Shown piece by piece: positions 33,976 to 41,788 of a stretch of DNA of 64,000 nucleotides (positions are counted from its first letter, which is position 1; every line of letters begins with the position of its first letter). Where the stretch lies: contig CAJUTB010000004.1 in the NCBI GenBank assembly GCA_910589315.1, positions 45,717 to 109,716 of the forward strand. Reading direction: 5' to 3'. Under the pieces are notes generated by a model that made no database searches, had not been told where the DNA came from, and was given only the letters and a program-made list of their open reading frames with translations. The position numbers were made by a program, and so were the translations under genes. This stretch comes from an uncultured Oscillibacter sp. (lineage in GTDB: Bacteria > Bacillota > Clostridia > Oscillospirales > Oscillospiraceae).

Positions 33976-35922
33976 TTACGCCTCGAACAGCCAGCCCTTG
34001 AGGAAGCCGGAACGGGTTGCGCCCGCAATACGGCCCGGCGTTTCGGCGCTGCCTACGAGTACGGTTCGCAGACCGGCGGCCTCAAATTCCTCCGCCAACG
34101 CCTCCTGGCTCCGGGTGCCCAGCGCCAGAATGACTGTATCCGCAGCAAGATGCGTAACCTCGCCGTTTGCCAGGTTCTGCACCTCCGCGCCGCCGTCCTC
34201 CACCGCGTTCAGCATATGGCTGGTCAAGACGGCAGGGTTATAGGGCTGAATACGGCTCATGATGTCGTTAAGAACTACGCCGAAAATGCCTTGCCCGGCG
34301 GTGGGGTTCATCTCCACAATCGTCAGGCGGCAGCCCCGTTCCAGCACCATCTCCGCGCACTCCAGGCCCGTCAGTCCCGCGCCAATCAGAACGGCGGTCT
34401 TGCCGCAAAGCGACGGGTCCAGAATTACCTCCTCTGCCAGCAGGGCTTTTTCGATTCCGGGAATACTGCCTGGACGAACCGGCGGCGCGCCCGCCGCAAG
34501 AAATACGCCCACTGGATGCAGCTCGGAAACCAGCGCGGGAGTGGCTTCCGTGTTCAGACGGATGTCCACGCCCAGCGCGTCCAGTTCACGGGCCATCGTT
34601 TCGTAAAGTCCGGCAAGATTTGCCTTGCAGGGCGGTTTCTCCGCAATCCGCAGCGTACCGCCCAGAGCGGACCCCTTTTCAAAGAGCGTCACCGCAAACC
34701 CGCGCTTTGCCAGCACGCCCGCGCACTCCATTCCGCCGGGGCCGCCGCCTACGACAGCTGCCGGACGGCCTGCGCCGTCCTTCGGAAGATGCTTCCAGTC
34801 GAACCGGTACTCCCGGCCCAGACGGGGGTTGACGGAACAGTTGGCGGGCATACCGCCTGCGATCACCCGTTCCCGGCAATACATACAGCCGATGCATTTC
34901 CGAATGGTCTCCGCCTTCCCGGCCCGGGCCTTGTTCATGAACTCCGGGTCCGCAAACTGACTGCGCCCCAGCGCGACAAAGTCGCACACGCCTTCTTCCA
35001 GCAAAGATTCCGCGAAGTCCGGGTCCTTGATGGTGTTGGTGGCAATCACCGGAATGGACAGCGCGTCCTTAAACGCCTTGGCAACGTGCTTTTTCCAGCC
35101 AGGCTGGTAAGAAAACGGATCACAGTTGGCGTTGCCGTTCCACGCGCTGCCGTTGGAGACGTTCAGACAGTCAATCCCCTGGGCCTCCAAGTGCCGTCCG
35201 ATGGAAAGACCGTCCTCCAAGGTGAGGAACCCAGGCTCATCTGTCATTTCATCGCCGCAAATGCGGACGGAAATGGGAAACCGCCCCAGTTTTTTCCGAA
35301 TCTCCTGGATAATTTCGTCCACAAAGCGGCACCGGTTTTCCACAGAACCGCCATATTCGTCGGTACGGCGGTTGTAATAGTTGCTGAAAAACTGGGCGAT
35401 CAAATACGAGTGAGCCCCATGCAGTTCCACGCCGTCGTATCCAGCCTGCTTGCAGCGGACAGCGGCGGAGACAAATTTGTCCTGCACCCGCCGGATATCC
35501 TCCAGGGTCATTTCCCGCGGGACCTCGCCGCCGGGAGCCATCGGCACGCCGCTGGGGCTGAGGTTCTGCCGCCCTGTAAAGGCCGGTTTGCTGGTCGCGC
35601 CGCCGTGGTGGAGCTGGGCGAAAATCTTCGCGCCGTATGCGTGAACGGTCTCCACCAGCACTTCCGCCGCCTTGGTATTGTATCCCCTGGCCATGCGGAG
35701 GTTGTGAAGCGAGGGAATGGAGTCGATGTCGTCCACGCCGGTGTATTCGTTGATAATCAGGCCAATACCGCCCTTCGCCCGCTCGGCGTAATAGGCTACC
35801 AGCTGGGGCGAGGCGTTGCCGTCGTGGTCTGCAAAGTCTGTGCTCATGGGGGCCATAACCGCCCGGTTGCGGAGGGTCAGCGGCCCAATTTTACCGGTTT
35901 CAAACAGTTTTTTGTAAGCCAT
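33976..35922 (-). CDS. Old yellow enzyme family NADH:flavin oxidoreductase with Fe-S and second flavin domain
   Basis: The 648-residue enzyme has the architecture of 2,4-dienoyl-CoA reductase, enoate reductase and bile-acid BaiCD/BaiH proteins. An FMN barrel covers residues 1-335 (RNRAVMAPM, QLHHGGATS, HGAHSYLIAQFFSNYYNRR, DEYGGSVENR). A 4Fe-4S cluster motif follows (CIGCMYC, then a Cys 13 residues on). A FAD/NADH domain starts near 375 (VVGGGPGGMECA, VLIGAGLTGLECA). It reduces activated C=C bonds. The cluster spacing C-x2-C-x2-C-x12-C differs by one residue from the C-x2-C-x3-C-x11-C I expect. It is last in a three-gene operon. Confidence 0.9.
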   Translation of the reverse strand: MAYKKLFETGKIGPLTLRNRAVMAPMSTDFADHDGNASPQLVAYYAERAKGGIGLIINEYTGVDDIDSIPSLHNLRMARGYNTKAAEVLVETVHAYGAKIFAQLHHGGATSKPAFTGRQNLSPSGVPMAPGGEVPREMTLEDIRRVQDKFVSAAVRCKQAGYDGVELHGAHSYLIAQFFSNYYNRRTDEYGGSVENRCRFVDEIIQEIRKKLGRFPISVRICGDEMTDEPGFLTLEDGLSIGRHLEAQGIDCLNVSNGSAWNGNANCDPFSYQPGWKKHVAKAFKDALSIPVIATNTIKDPDFAESLLEEGVCDFVALGRSQFADPEFMNKARAGKAETIRKCIGCMYCRERVIAGGMPANCSVNPRLGREYRFDWKHLPKDGAGRPAAVVGGGPGGMECAGVLAKRGFAVTLFEKGSALGGTLRIAEKPPCKANLAGLYETMARELDALGVDIRLNTEATPALVSELHPVGVFLAAGAPPVRPGSIPGIEKALLAEEVILDPSLCGKTAVLIGAGLTGLECAEMVLERGCRLTIVEMNPTAGQGIFGVVLNDIMSRIQPYNPAVLTSHMLNAVEDGGAEVQNLANGEVTHLAADTVILALGTRSQEALAEEFEAAGLRTVLVGSAETPGRIAGATRSGFLKGWLFEA

Positions 35923-35924
35923 GG

Positions 35925-36536
35925 TCAGTTGTCAAAGTTCCGGTTGTGGTTGAAGTGTCCGGGATTTGCGATAGGGGCGATGGTGGAGACCCAGCGGTTT
36001 GTGTAGTTGAAGAAGCCCGCCACAAACGCCGCCTCCAAAATCTCATGGTCATTAAATCCAACCGCCCGCAGCTTTTCAATCTGGGTTTGGTCGATCTCGT
36101 CGGCGTGCTTGGTCACATACCAGGCATATTCGCACAGTGCAAACTGCTTTTCCGTCAGCAGGCTCTTGGCGGAACGGAAGTTATAGCACAGCTTATCCAC
36201 CAGGACCGGGTCCTTGGTATAGCCCCGCAGCGCGTCGCCGTGGGTGGTGAGGCAGTAGGAGCAGCAGTTCACCGACGACACCACCATACCGATCATTTCT
36301 TTATCCGCGTTGGTGAGATAGCAGGTTTCAGGGTTGAACAGAGAGCCTTTGAAGTTCAAAAAGCCGATGTACTGGGAGGCGTTCAGAGGCAGGACTTTGA
36401 ACAGGTTGTTAATAAAGCCCCAGTTTTTCTCCATGTTTTCGACGTTCTCGTTGAAAACGGCGTATTCTTTATTGGTAATCTCGTCCCGGTTCGGTTTTTC
36501 CAGCAGGGAGAGCTGTTCATCAAATTCCAGAGCCAT
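35925..36536 (-). CDS. AhpD / carboxymuconolactone decarboxylase-like protein
   Basis: The 203-residue helical protein has the CMD-family redox motif in VVSSVNCCSYCLTTHGDAL, a C-x2-C pair with a nearby His as in AhpD-type peroxidase-related enzymes. A C-terminal FNYTNRWVSTIAP also fits that group. Such proteins act on hydroperoxides or use the Cys pair in thiol chemistry. It lies between the cyclase and the old yellow enzyme, two bases from the latter, so cotranslation is likely. The pathway is unknown. Confidence 0.85.
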   Translation of the reverse strand: MALEFDEQLSLLEKPNRDEITNKEYAVFNENVENMEKNWGFINNLFKVLPLNASQYIGFLNFKGSLFNPETCYLTNADKEMIGMVVSSVNCCSYCLTTHGDALRGYTKDPVLVDKLCYNFRSAKSLLTEKQFALCEYAWYVTKHADEIDQTQIEKLRAVGFNDHEILEAAFVAGFFNYTNRWVSTIAPIANPGHFNHNRNFDN

Positions 36537-36561
36537 GTCAATTCCTCCTAAATTTCAGAAA

Positions 36562-37335
36562 TCAATCCACAGGGGCGATGGCAAACACTCTGGCCGGGAA
36601 GCCGGTGCCGCCCTTGAGCTTCGGGAACGCGCACACAATCAGGCTGCCCACCGGCGGGAGCTGGTCCAGGTTCCGCATGACTTCAATCTGGATGCGGTCC
36701 ACTTCCAGAATGTACTGTTCGCCGGGATAGGGATACGCGCCCTCTTTTGTCGTGACGAAGCCGGGGTCGGTGTCGGCGGGCTCGTGGCCGATGGCCCCGA
36801 TGTTCCGTTCCTCAACCAGCCACTGAATGGCGGCTTTATCCCAGCCGGGATAGTGGGGGACGCCGTTTTCGTCGGGGTTATCCAGATTGGTCCCGCGCTT
36901 GTGCCAGTCGGAACGGAAGGCCACAAACGCGCCCTCGGGAATTCTGCCGTATTCGGCTTCCCAAGCCTTGAGGTCCTCCACGGTCAGCATAAAGTCGGGG
37001 TTTTCCGCGCAGGCGGCGGATTTATCCACCACCACCAGGGGATATACCAGCTCCTGAACGGTGATCTTGCTCATGTCCCGGCCTTCGCCCCAGAAGTGGA
37101 CGGGAACGTCTACATGTGTGCCGTACTGGCTGGCGACGCTGTACTGAATGCAGCGCATCGGCGCGGCCATATCCGCGGGCGTGCCCTCGGCATAGTCGAA
37201 CAGCAGGGTTGCTTCCAGGGGCTTGAAGCCGTACCAGTGGGGGGTCTCGGGGCTTAACTCGTGCGTGAGGTCCACCCATTTGTATTTCGGGGATTTCAAT
37301 TCTTTCACGTGGTCCCATAAAGTCAGATTTGCCAT
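36562..37335 (-). CDS. Cyclase / kynurenine formamidase-like hydrolase
   Basis: The 257-residue protein belongs to the metal-dependent cyclase family. It has WVDLTHELSPETPHW near the start and the signature QYGTHVDVPVHFW, equivalent to H-x-G-T-H-x-D-x-P-x-H. Later it has AFRSDWHKRG, IGHEPADTD, and LIVCAFPKLKGGTGFPARVFA. Relatives hydrolyse N-formylkynurenine, isatin or other cyclic amides. I start at the ATG preceded by AGGAGG at ten bases. It leads a three-gene catabolic operon, whose substrate I cannot name. Confidence 0.88.
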   Translation of the reverse strand: MANLTLWDHVKELKSPKYKWVDLTHELSPETPHWYGFKPLEATLLFDYAEGTPADMAAPMRCIQYSVASQYGTHVDVPVHFWGEGRDMSKITVQELVYPLVVVDKSAACAENPDFMLTVEDLKAWEAEYGRIPEGAFVAFRSDWHKRGTNLDNPDENGVPHYPGWDKAAIQWLVEERNIGAIGHEPADTDPGFVTTKEGAYPYPGEQYILEVDRIQIEVMRNLDQLPPVGSLIVCAFPKLKGGTGFPARVFAIAPVD

Positions 37336-37464
37336 GTTGCAAGTACCTCCTGTGTACAGATTCACAGCCGCACGGACTGCCTTGAAACCCATATTACATG
37401 GTATTACCAAGAATTGCAAGAAAAACCTTTTTGTTTCCGGGAAAAAACGGGGATTCCGCCGTCC

Positions 37465-40400
37465 TCACCGCAGCAGCTTCTGGATCTCCTCCAGGCCCCA
37501 CTGTTCCCACTCGCGTATGGTGGTCTTGGGGGATTGGCTGGGAATGGACTGCCGCGTGTCCGCCAGCAGCGAGCCGGCCGCAGCGGCGTCGCGCAGGGGA
37601 CCTTCGGACCCGCCGGAATGGGCGTGGAAGCTGCGGAGACTGCGGAAACTTTTTTCCAGCCGGGTGTAAAACGTGCCGTAGGCGTTTTGGACCTGCCCTA
37701 CCCAGCGGCGGTCTGTGTCAATGGCGGCCTGCGCGGCCCGGGCGGCTTCCTGGGTTGTAACGCGGAGCTTATCCAGCTGCAAGGCCCGGGAGGAGAGCCG
37801 GAACTGAGGCAGCGTCACGGCGTCCTCGCCCATTTGCAGGGAGACGCCCGCTTTGGTTCGGAGTTTCGCGCCGCCAATGTCCGCCGCGCCGGAGACCAGG
37901 ACTTTTCCGCAGCCGCCGAAAAGACACGCGCCGATATCCGCGCCGGGATTGCCGCCCAGGGCTTTGAGCACGCGGGCCGTACCGGTAATGAGAATATCGC
38001 CGCAGGCCCCCTGCACGCCGGCTCCAATCGCTGCGGCGTGGTCGGTTGCGACGGCGGTGATTTTGCCGCCGCGAATGCTGATATCGCCCGCAGACGCGCC
38101 CAGCGCGCCGCCGATGCCTGCGCCGCCGCCGGTTCCGCCGGTGGAGTGGACCGTACCGCCGAGAATGATGATGGGGCCTATAAAACTGTGTTTTCCCGCG
38201 CCGATGCCCGCGCCGCCGCCGGTTCCGGTGGCGGTGATGACGCCGCCGCGAATTAGAATCCGGCAGGTCCGGTCCCGGCCTGCGCCGCTGTCGCGGCCAA
38301 TGCCCGCGCCGCCTTCGCCGCCTACGGCGGTAAGGCTTCCGGGAGGATTGCGGCTTCCGCCCCGGGAATCGGGACAGTCAATCCGCAGGGACGCGCCGTC
38401 CCCGAGGGAAATGCCCGCGCAGCCCTCGCCGCTTTCAAAATGGTTTTCCGTCTGGTTTTGCAGAAGAAGAACCACGTCGTTCCCGCAGCCCAGCCGGAAC
38501 GCCTGCCCGGAGTCCACCCGGCAGGCCACGCCTCCCAGGGCCAGCTCGATTTCACCGATGTTGTCCGCCAGGGCAATCCGTCCGCTGAAAGACGCCTGAT
38601 TGGCGTCGGTGCCTGCGCCGCCGGAGATGCCGGTTACTTGATTGGTTAAAATACAGAGGGTGTGGGAGTCCTCCTCATAGTACCAGTCCCGCCCCGCCAT
38701 GCCGCCTGTGATGGTGAAGGGATTCGGGTACAGGGAACGTTCCTCAAACGCACCGTCCTGCCGGTTCCAATGCAGGTAGGCATATCGGGTTTTGGGGCGG
38801 CCGGAGCTGTCTTTCCCCCGCACAACCACCGTATGAATGGGAGACCCGTGGGAAGCGTCTCCTTTTGCCAGCCACAGCCGTGCCGGGTCGGAAAAGGCCA
38901 GAGCCATTTTGGCCTGCCGGCCGTTGATTTCCAGCGCGGTAATGCTGTCCCAGCCTGGAAGCAGCGTTTTCCAGAGAATGTCAAAGGGTTCAGCGGCTTT
39001 GCCGCCGGTGGTTACGGAGCCTTGAACCTGTGCGGACAGGGAAACGGGACCGTCCAGAACCACGGGGAGCGTCAGGACGCCGGGCGTTTTTCCGTCCCCT
39101 TCCACGGCCAGGGCCGCGCCGTTGATCAGGTGCAGGCGATTGGAGCCGTCCGCGTGAAAAACGCCGGTTTTCACCAGTCCGCCGCCGCTGAGGACAAGAG
39201 CCGCGCCCGGTTTGAGCTGCACGTCTCCCAGCACGGTTTGCCCCGCGCTGAAAATATGGGCCGCGCCGGTTTCGCTGTGTTCGACGGTAAGGGAGGCGGC
39301 TTGCACGTTTTCCAGCGTCACGGTTCCAGAGCCGGAAAGCCGGATGGTGGGACCATTCTGCCCCGTGCCCTGTATGGTGACATCCGCCGTTCCCCGGACC
39401 AGGAGTTCTCCAGCGGATTGGTCGAAGGATACGCCGGACAGGTCCTGTCCCGATACCCGCACGGCTCCAAAGTCCAGTACGGAGGCGGGAGACGCCGCCG
39501 CCCCGGCGGTTTCGGTCATCGGACTTCCCGCGGCCATTTCCTGTGCGGCGTTCTGCGCCGCTGCGGAACTGTCTCCGGAGGTTTGGAGGGCGTTCAGAAG
39601 GCCCATCATCAGGTCCAGGTCCATCCCGCCGGTCCCCGCGAGCAGCGTCAGGAGGGGATCGCCGGGCAGAAGGCCCGCCTCTCCGCCGGACAGCAGGAGC
39701 GTATTCAGAAATTCGGAAAGACCGGGAGCGGACCCGGCGCGGAATTGGCCCTGAAAATCTTCCAGACTGGTAAACTCACCGTTGGTCAGCTGCTGAATGG
39801 CCTCGTCCGGCGTCAGACCGCTTTCGACGCTTTCCATAAATTTCCGCAGTCCTTCCAACGCCTGGTCCGGATCGATTGTTCCGGCGGACGTGCCGTTGGC
39901 GATTACCGCGCCCAGGTAAAGCGCAGCCAGATAGCCCGCGGCGGAATTGCTTTCCAGGGAGCTGTCTGCGATGGCGGCGAGAATCTCCGCCCCACTGGCG
40001 TTTTTGTCCAGCCCCAGCGCAGTCAAGAGCTGTTCCGGGGTCATGGCGTCCTGGACCAGCGCGTTTGTCAGCCAATTCGGAAGCTCCTGCACGCCGCTGG
40101 CGTTATTTCCCTCTCCGGTGTTCAAAAGCGCGTCCAGCAGAGCTTCGGTTCCCTCCGTCACGCCGTCCTCGTCCAGAAACAGCCGCGTATCTCCTACAAC
40201 GGCTCCCCGGAGGATCCGGTCAATTTCCTCCCGCAGCTGGTCCAGCTGGGCCTGAAGGGCCGGACGGTCCGCTTCGCCGTCTCCGGCGGCTTTTCCAGCC
40301 AGCTCGGCCATGCGCCCAAGATTGTCCTGGACTTCTGCCAGCGCGGCTTCTCCGGTTCGGAGCGTCCGGCGGCTCTCCCGCGTGTGGGCCTCTGCCTGAC

Positions 40401-40563
40401 TGACCCTGGACATCAGCTCCTGTAAGGTTTTGGAAACGGTATATCCGGTTCCCTTGGCCGCTTTCGGGCTGGAACTGCTTGCGGACGCTTTTTCCGCCTT
40501 GCCCGTTTCCTGGTAACGAGGTACGGGAATTCCCCTGTTTCTGCGAATTGCCAGCTCACCCAT
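37465..40563 (-). CDS. Flagellin-like protein with a large glycine-rich, beta-helix-like insert
   Basis: The 1032-residue protein ends look like flagellin. Residues about 50-135 (TLRTGEAALAEVQDNLGRM, ELAGKAA, ALQAQLDQLREEIDRI) match the flagellin D1 N-terminal helix. Residues about 930-1000 (LRVTTQEAARAAQAAID, VGQVQNAYGTFYTRLE) match the C-terminal helix. Between them lie 800 residues not found in flagellins. They include Gly-rich repeats at roughly 740-900 (TGGGAGIGAG, TGGGAGIGGALG, GAGVQGACGDILITG) like those of surface beta-helix proteins. There is no signal peptide, as expected for flagellar-type export. No other flagellar gene is nearby. A GGAGG site precedes the ATG. Confidence 0.75.
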   Translation of the reverse strand: MGELAIRRNRGIPVPRYQETGKAEKASASSSSPKAAKGTGYTVSKTLQELMSRVSQAEAHTRESRRTLRTGEAALAEVQDNLGRMAELAGKAAGDGEADRPALQAQLDQLREEIDRILRGAVVGDTRLFLDEDGVTEGTEALLDALLNTGEGNNASGVQELPNWLTNALVQDAMTPEQLLTALGLDKNASGAEILAAIADSSLESNSAAGYLAALYLGAVIANGTSAGTIDPDQALEGLRKFMESVESGLTPDEAIQQLTNGEFTSLEDFQGQFRAGSAPGLSEFLNTLLLSGGEAGLLPGDPLLTLLAGTGGMDLDLMMGLLNALQTSGDSSAAAQNAAQEMAAGSPMTETAGAAASPASVLDFGAVRVSGQDLSGVSFDQSAGELLVRGTADVTIQGTGQNGPTIRLSGSGTVTLENVQAASLTVEHSETGAAHIFSAGQTVLGDVQLKPGAALVLSGGGLVKTGVFHADGSNRLHLINGAALAVEGDGKTPGVLTLPVVLDGPVSLSAQVQGSVTTGGKAAEPFDILWKTLLPGWDSITALEINGRQAKMALAFSDPARLWLAKGDASHGSPIHTVVVRGKDSSGRPKTRYAYLHWNRQDGAFEERSLYPNPFTITGGMAGRDWYYEEDSHTLCILTNQVTGISGGAGTDANQASFSGRIALADNIGEIELALGGVACRVDSGQAFRLGCGNDVVLLLQNQTENHFESGEGCAGISLGDGASLRIDCPDSRGGSRNPPGSLTAVGGEGGAGIGRDSGAGRDRTCRILIRGGVITATGTGGGAGIGAGKHSFIGPIIILGGTVHSTGGTGGGAGIGGALGASAGDISIRGGKITAVATDHAAAIGAGVQGACGDILITGTARVLKALGGNPGADIGACLFGGCGKVLVSGAADIGGAKLRTKAGVSLQMGEDAVTLPQFRLSSRALQLDKLRVTTQEAARAAQAAIDTDRRWVGQVQNAYGTFYTRLEKSFRSLRSFHAHSGGSEGPLRDAAAAGSLLADTRQSIPSQSPKTTIREWEQWGLEEIQKLLR

Positions 40564-40618
40564 GCTGGATGCCTCCTTCCGTGTATCATTTTGAAAGTTC
40601 GTTCTTTCTATATGTTAG

Positions 40619-40626
40619 ATATCGGC
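40619..40626 (-). promoter_or_regulatory. Possible sigma-28 type -10 element
   Basis: The minus strand reads GCCGATAT, seven of eight bases of the motility sigma factor -10 (GCCGATAA), 55 bases before the flagellin-like gene. The expected TAAA at 15 bases upstream is replaced by TTAT, so support is partial. Confidence 0.4.
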
Positions 40627-40702
40627 AGACTGCCAGGAAAGATAAGGAATTCCGAACAAAAGAGGGCGGTTTGAACGAAACTGCCTGAAAATATTTGAAA
40701 TC

Positions 40703-40756
40703 TTGACAGATCAGAGAGCATATGGTACCTTACTTTATTTTTAGTTGAAGCTAACC
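40703..40756 (+). promoter_or_regulatory. Promoter with DtxR/IdeR-like palindrome, upstream copy
   Basis: TTGACA (40703-40708), 17 bases, TACCTT (40726-40731). Downstream at 40741-40756 is TTAGTTGAAGCTAACC, whose TTAG and CTAA arms match the palindrome before feoA. This suggests a second metal-responsive promoter. The 640-base gap up to feoA also holds a hairpin, a small frame and a second promoter. Confidence 0.6.
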
Positions 40757-40818
40757 ATGGCGGGCAGCCGTCGGTAAATTTTTGACCGAAAATTAGTTTG
40801 TACGAACCCCTGTTGGTT

Positions 40819-40847
40819 CCATAGGGGAAGAAGCTCGCCCCCTATGG
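40819..40847 (+). ncRNA. Hairpin in the iron-region leader
   Basis: A perfect 9-bp inverted repeat (CCATAGGGG with CCCCTATGG) around an 11-base loop lies about 90 bases downstream of the first promoter. No T tract follows, so it may be a structured leader or small RNA and not a plain terminator. Confidence 0.4.
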
Positions 40848-40883
40848 TCTTACAATCCGCGTTCTGAATATCCGGGCAGATGC

Positions 40884-41063
40884 GTGACTAATCGTCTGTA
40901 CTGGCCCGCGTGGCTGCGGCGGATTCTTGCAGAACCGCCGAACGAGGCGTTTTTGCGGGAACAGCCAGGGCAGCGGCTGCTGGACGGATACCGCCGCTGT
41001 ACGGCGGTTTGCCGGGAACACTTCCGGCAGGGCGCGGATAATCTCCAGTTAATTTCTGCCTGA
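40884..41063 (+). CDS. Possible small protein, 59 residues
   Basis: A GTG-initiated frame encodes a basic protein with WPAWLRRILAEPPNEAF and YRRCTAVCREHFRQG. Codon use has the strong GC-third-position bias of true genes here. There is no clear ribosome site, and the frame is open further upstream without an ATG, so it could be a gene remnant. It lies between two metal-type promoters and might be part of the iron response. I do not recognise it. Confidence 0.4.
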   Translation: MTNRLYWPAWLRRILAEPPNEAFLREQPGQRLLDGYRRCTAVCREHFRQGADNLQLISA

Positions 41064-41106
41064 CCGGAAAGGAGATGAAAAAAGTCGGAAAAATGCCTGG
41101 GACCTC

Positions 41107-41165
41107 TTGACAGCCTTGAGTTGCCATGGTATATTACAATTGAAAGAAAGTTAGCTTGAGCTAAC
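41107..41165 (+). promoter_or_regulatory. feoA promoter with DtxR/IdeR-like palindrome
   Basis: TTGACA (41107-41112), 17 bases, TATATT (41130-41135). The palindrome GTTAGC-TTGA-GCTAAC (41150-41165) follows at the likely transcript start. It resembles TTAGGTTAGSCTAACC-type operators of iron-dependent DtxR-family repressors, which would shut the operon when iron is plentiful. Confidence 0.8.
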
Positions 41166-41210
41166 CAATGTTTTCCAATCCTGTTTTGGGAAAAAGGGGG
41201 AAGGATGGAC

Positions 41211-41423
41211 ATGATGCCGCTGACAATGGCAAAGCCGGGCGAAACGGTTACAATCCACAAGATCACCGGCAGAGACGAGGTGCGCCAGCACCTGGCGGAG
41301 CTGGGCTTTGTGGTGGAGAGCGACGTGACGGTTATCAGCGAGATTGCCGGAAACCTGATCGTTCAGGTGAAGGAAAGCCGGATCGCACTGGACCGCGGAA
41401 TGGCAAACCGGATTATGATTTGA
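41211..41423 (+). CDS. feoA: FeoA family protein (first copy)
   Basis: The 70-residue SH3-like protein has the FeoA pattern: PLTMAKPGETVTIHKITG, HLAELGFVVESDVTVI, VKESRIALDRGMANRIMI. FeoA proteins assist or regulate FeoB. I chose the ATG six bases after GGAAGG; an ATG six bases earlier overlaps that site, and another ATG follows directly. It is the first gene after the metal-type promoter. Confidence 0.9.
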   Translation: MMPLTMAKPGETVTIHKITGRDEVRQHLAELGFVVESDVTVISEIAGNLIVQVKESRIALDRGMANRIMI

Positions 41424-41447
41424 TTTGCAAGACGGGAGGAATTGGAA

Positions 41448-41669
41448 ATGAAAACGCTGAAGGACGCCAAGGTGGGCGACACCGTTACCGTCGTGCGGCT
41501 GCATGGGGAGGGTCCCGTTAAGCGGCGCATTATGGATATGGGCATCACCAAGGGCGTGGAAATTCTGGTGCGGAAGGTTGCCCCGCTGGGAGACCCGATG
41601 GAATTGAGCGTACGAGGCTACGAATTGTCCGTACGAAAGGTGGACGCGGAGATGATTGAGGTTTCATAA
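41448..41669 (+). CDS. feoA: FeoA family protein (second copy)
   Basis: The 73-residue product is a second FeoA domain: LKDAKVGDTVTVVRLHG, VKRRIMDMGITKGVEILV, VAPLGDPMELSVRGYELS, and the usual end EMIEVS. It is closer to the FeoA consensus than the first copy. GGAGG lies eight bases before the ATG. Tandem feoA genes are common in Clostridia. A terminator-like hairpin directly follows. Confidence 0.93.
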   Translation: MKTLKDAKVGDTVTVVRLHGEGPVKRRIMDMGITKGVEILVRKVAPLGDPMELSVRGYELSVRKVDAEMIEVS

Positions 41670-41673
41670 AAAA

Positions 41674-41698
41674 GGGGGGAACCTGGTTCCCCTTTTTT
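41674..41698 (+). terminator. Terminator-like hairpin between feoA and feoB
   Basis: GGGGAAC pairs with GTTCCCC across a three-base loop and six Ts follow. It lies within the operon, 90 bases before feoB, so it probably lowers feoB expression relative to feoA. Confidence 0.8.
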
Positions 41699-41788
41699 GC
41701 GAGTACGGCGGCGGGGCCGCCGGCTTTTGAGGCAGGGGGTTAGACGCGTATAACTCCCTTGCTGGATTGAAAAGGAGCTTGATGGAAT

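Noticed and set aside
41074..41109. Eleven-codon frame (MKKVGKMPGTS) before feoA
   Set aside because: It abuts its ribosome-like sequence with no spacing and lies partly under the feoA -35 box.
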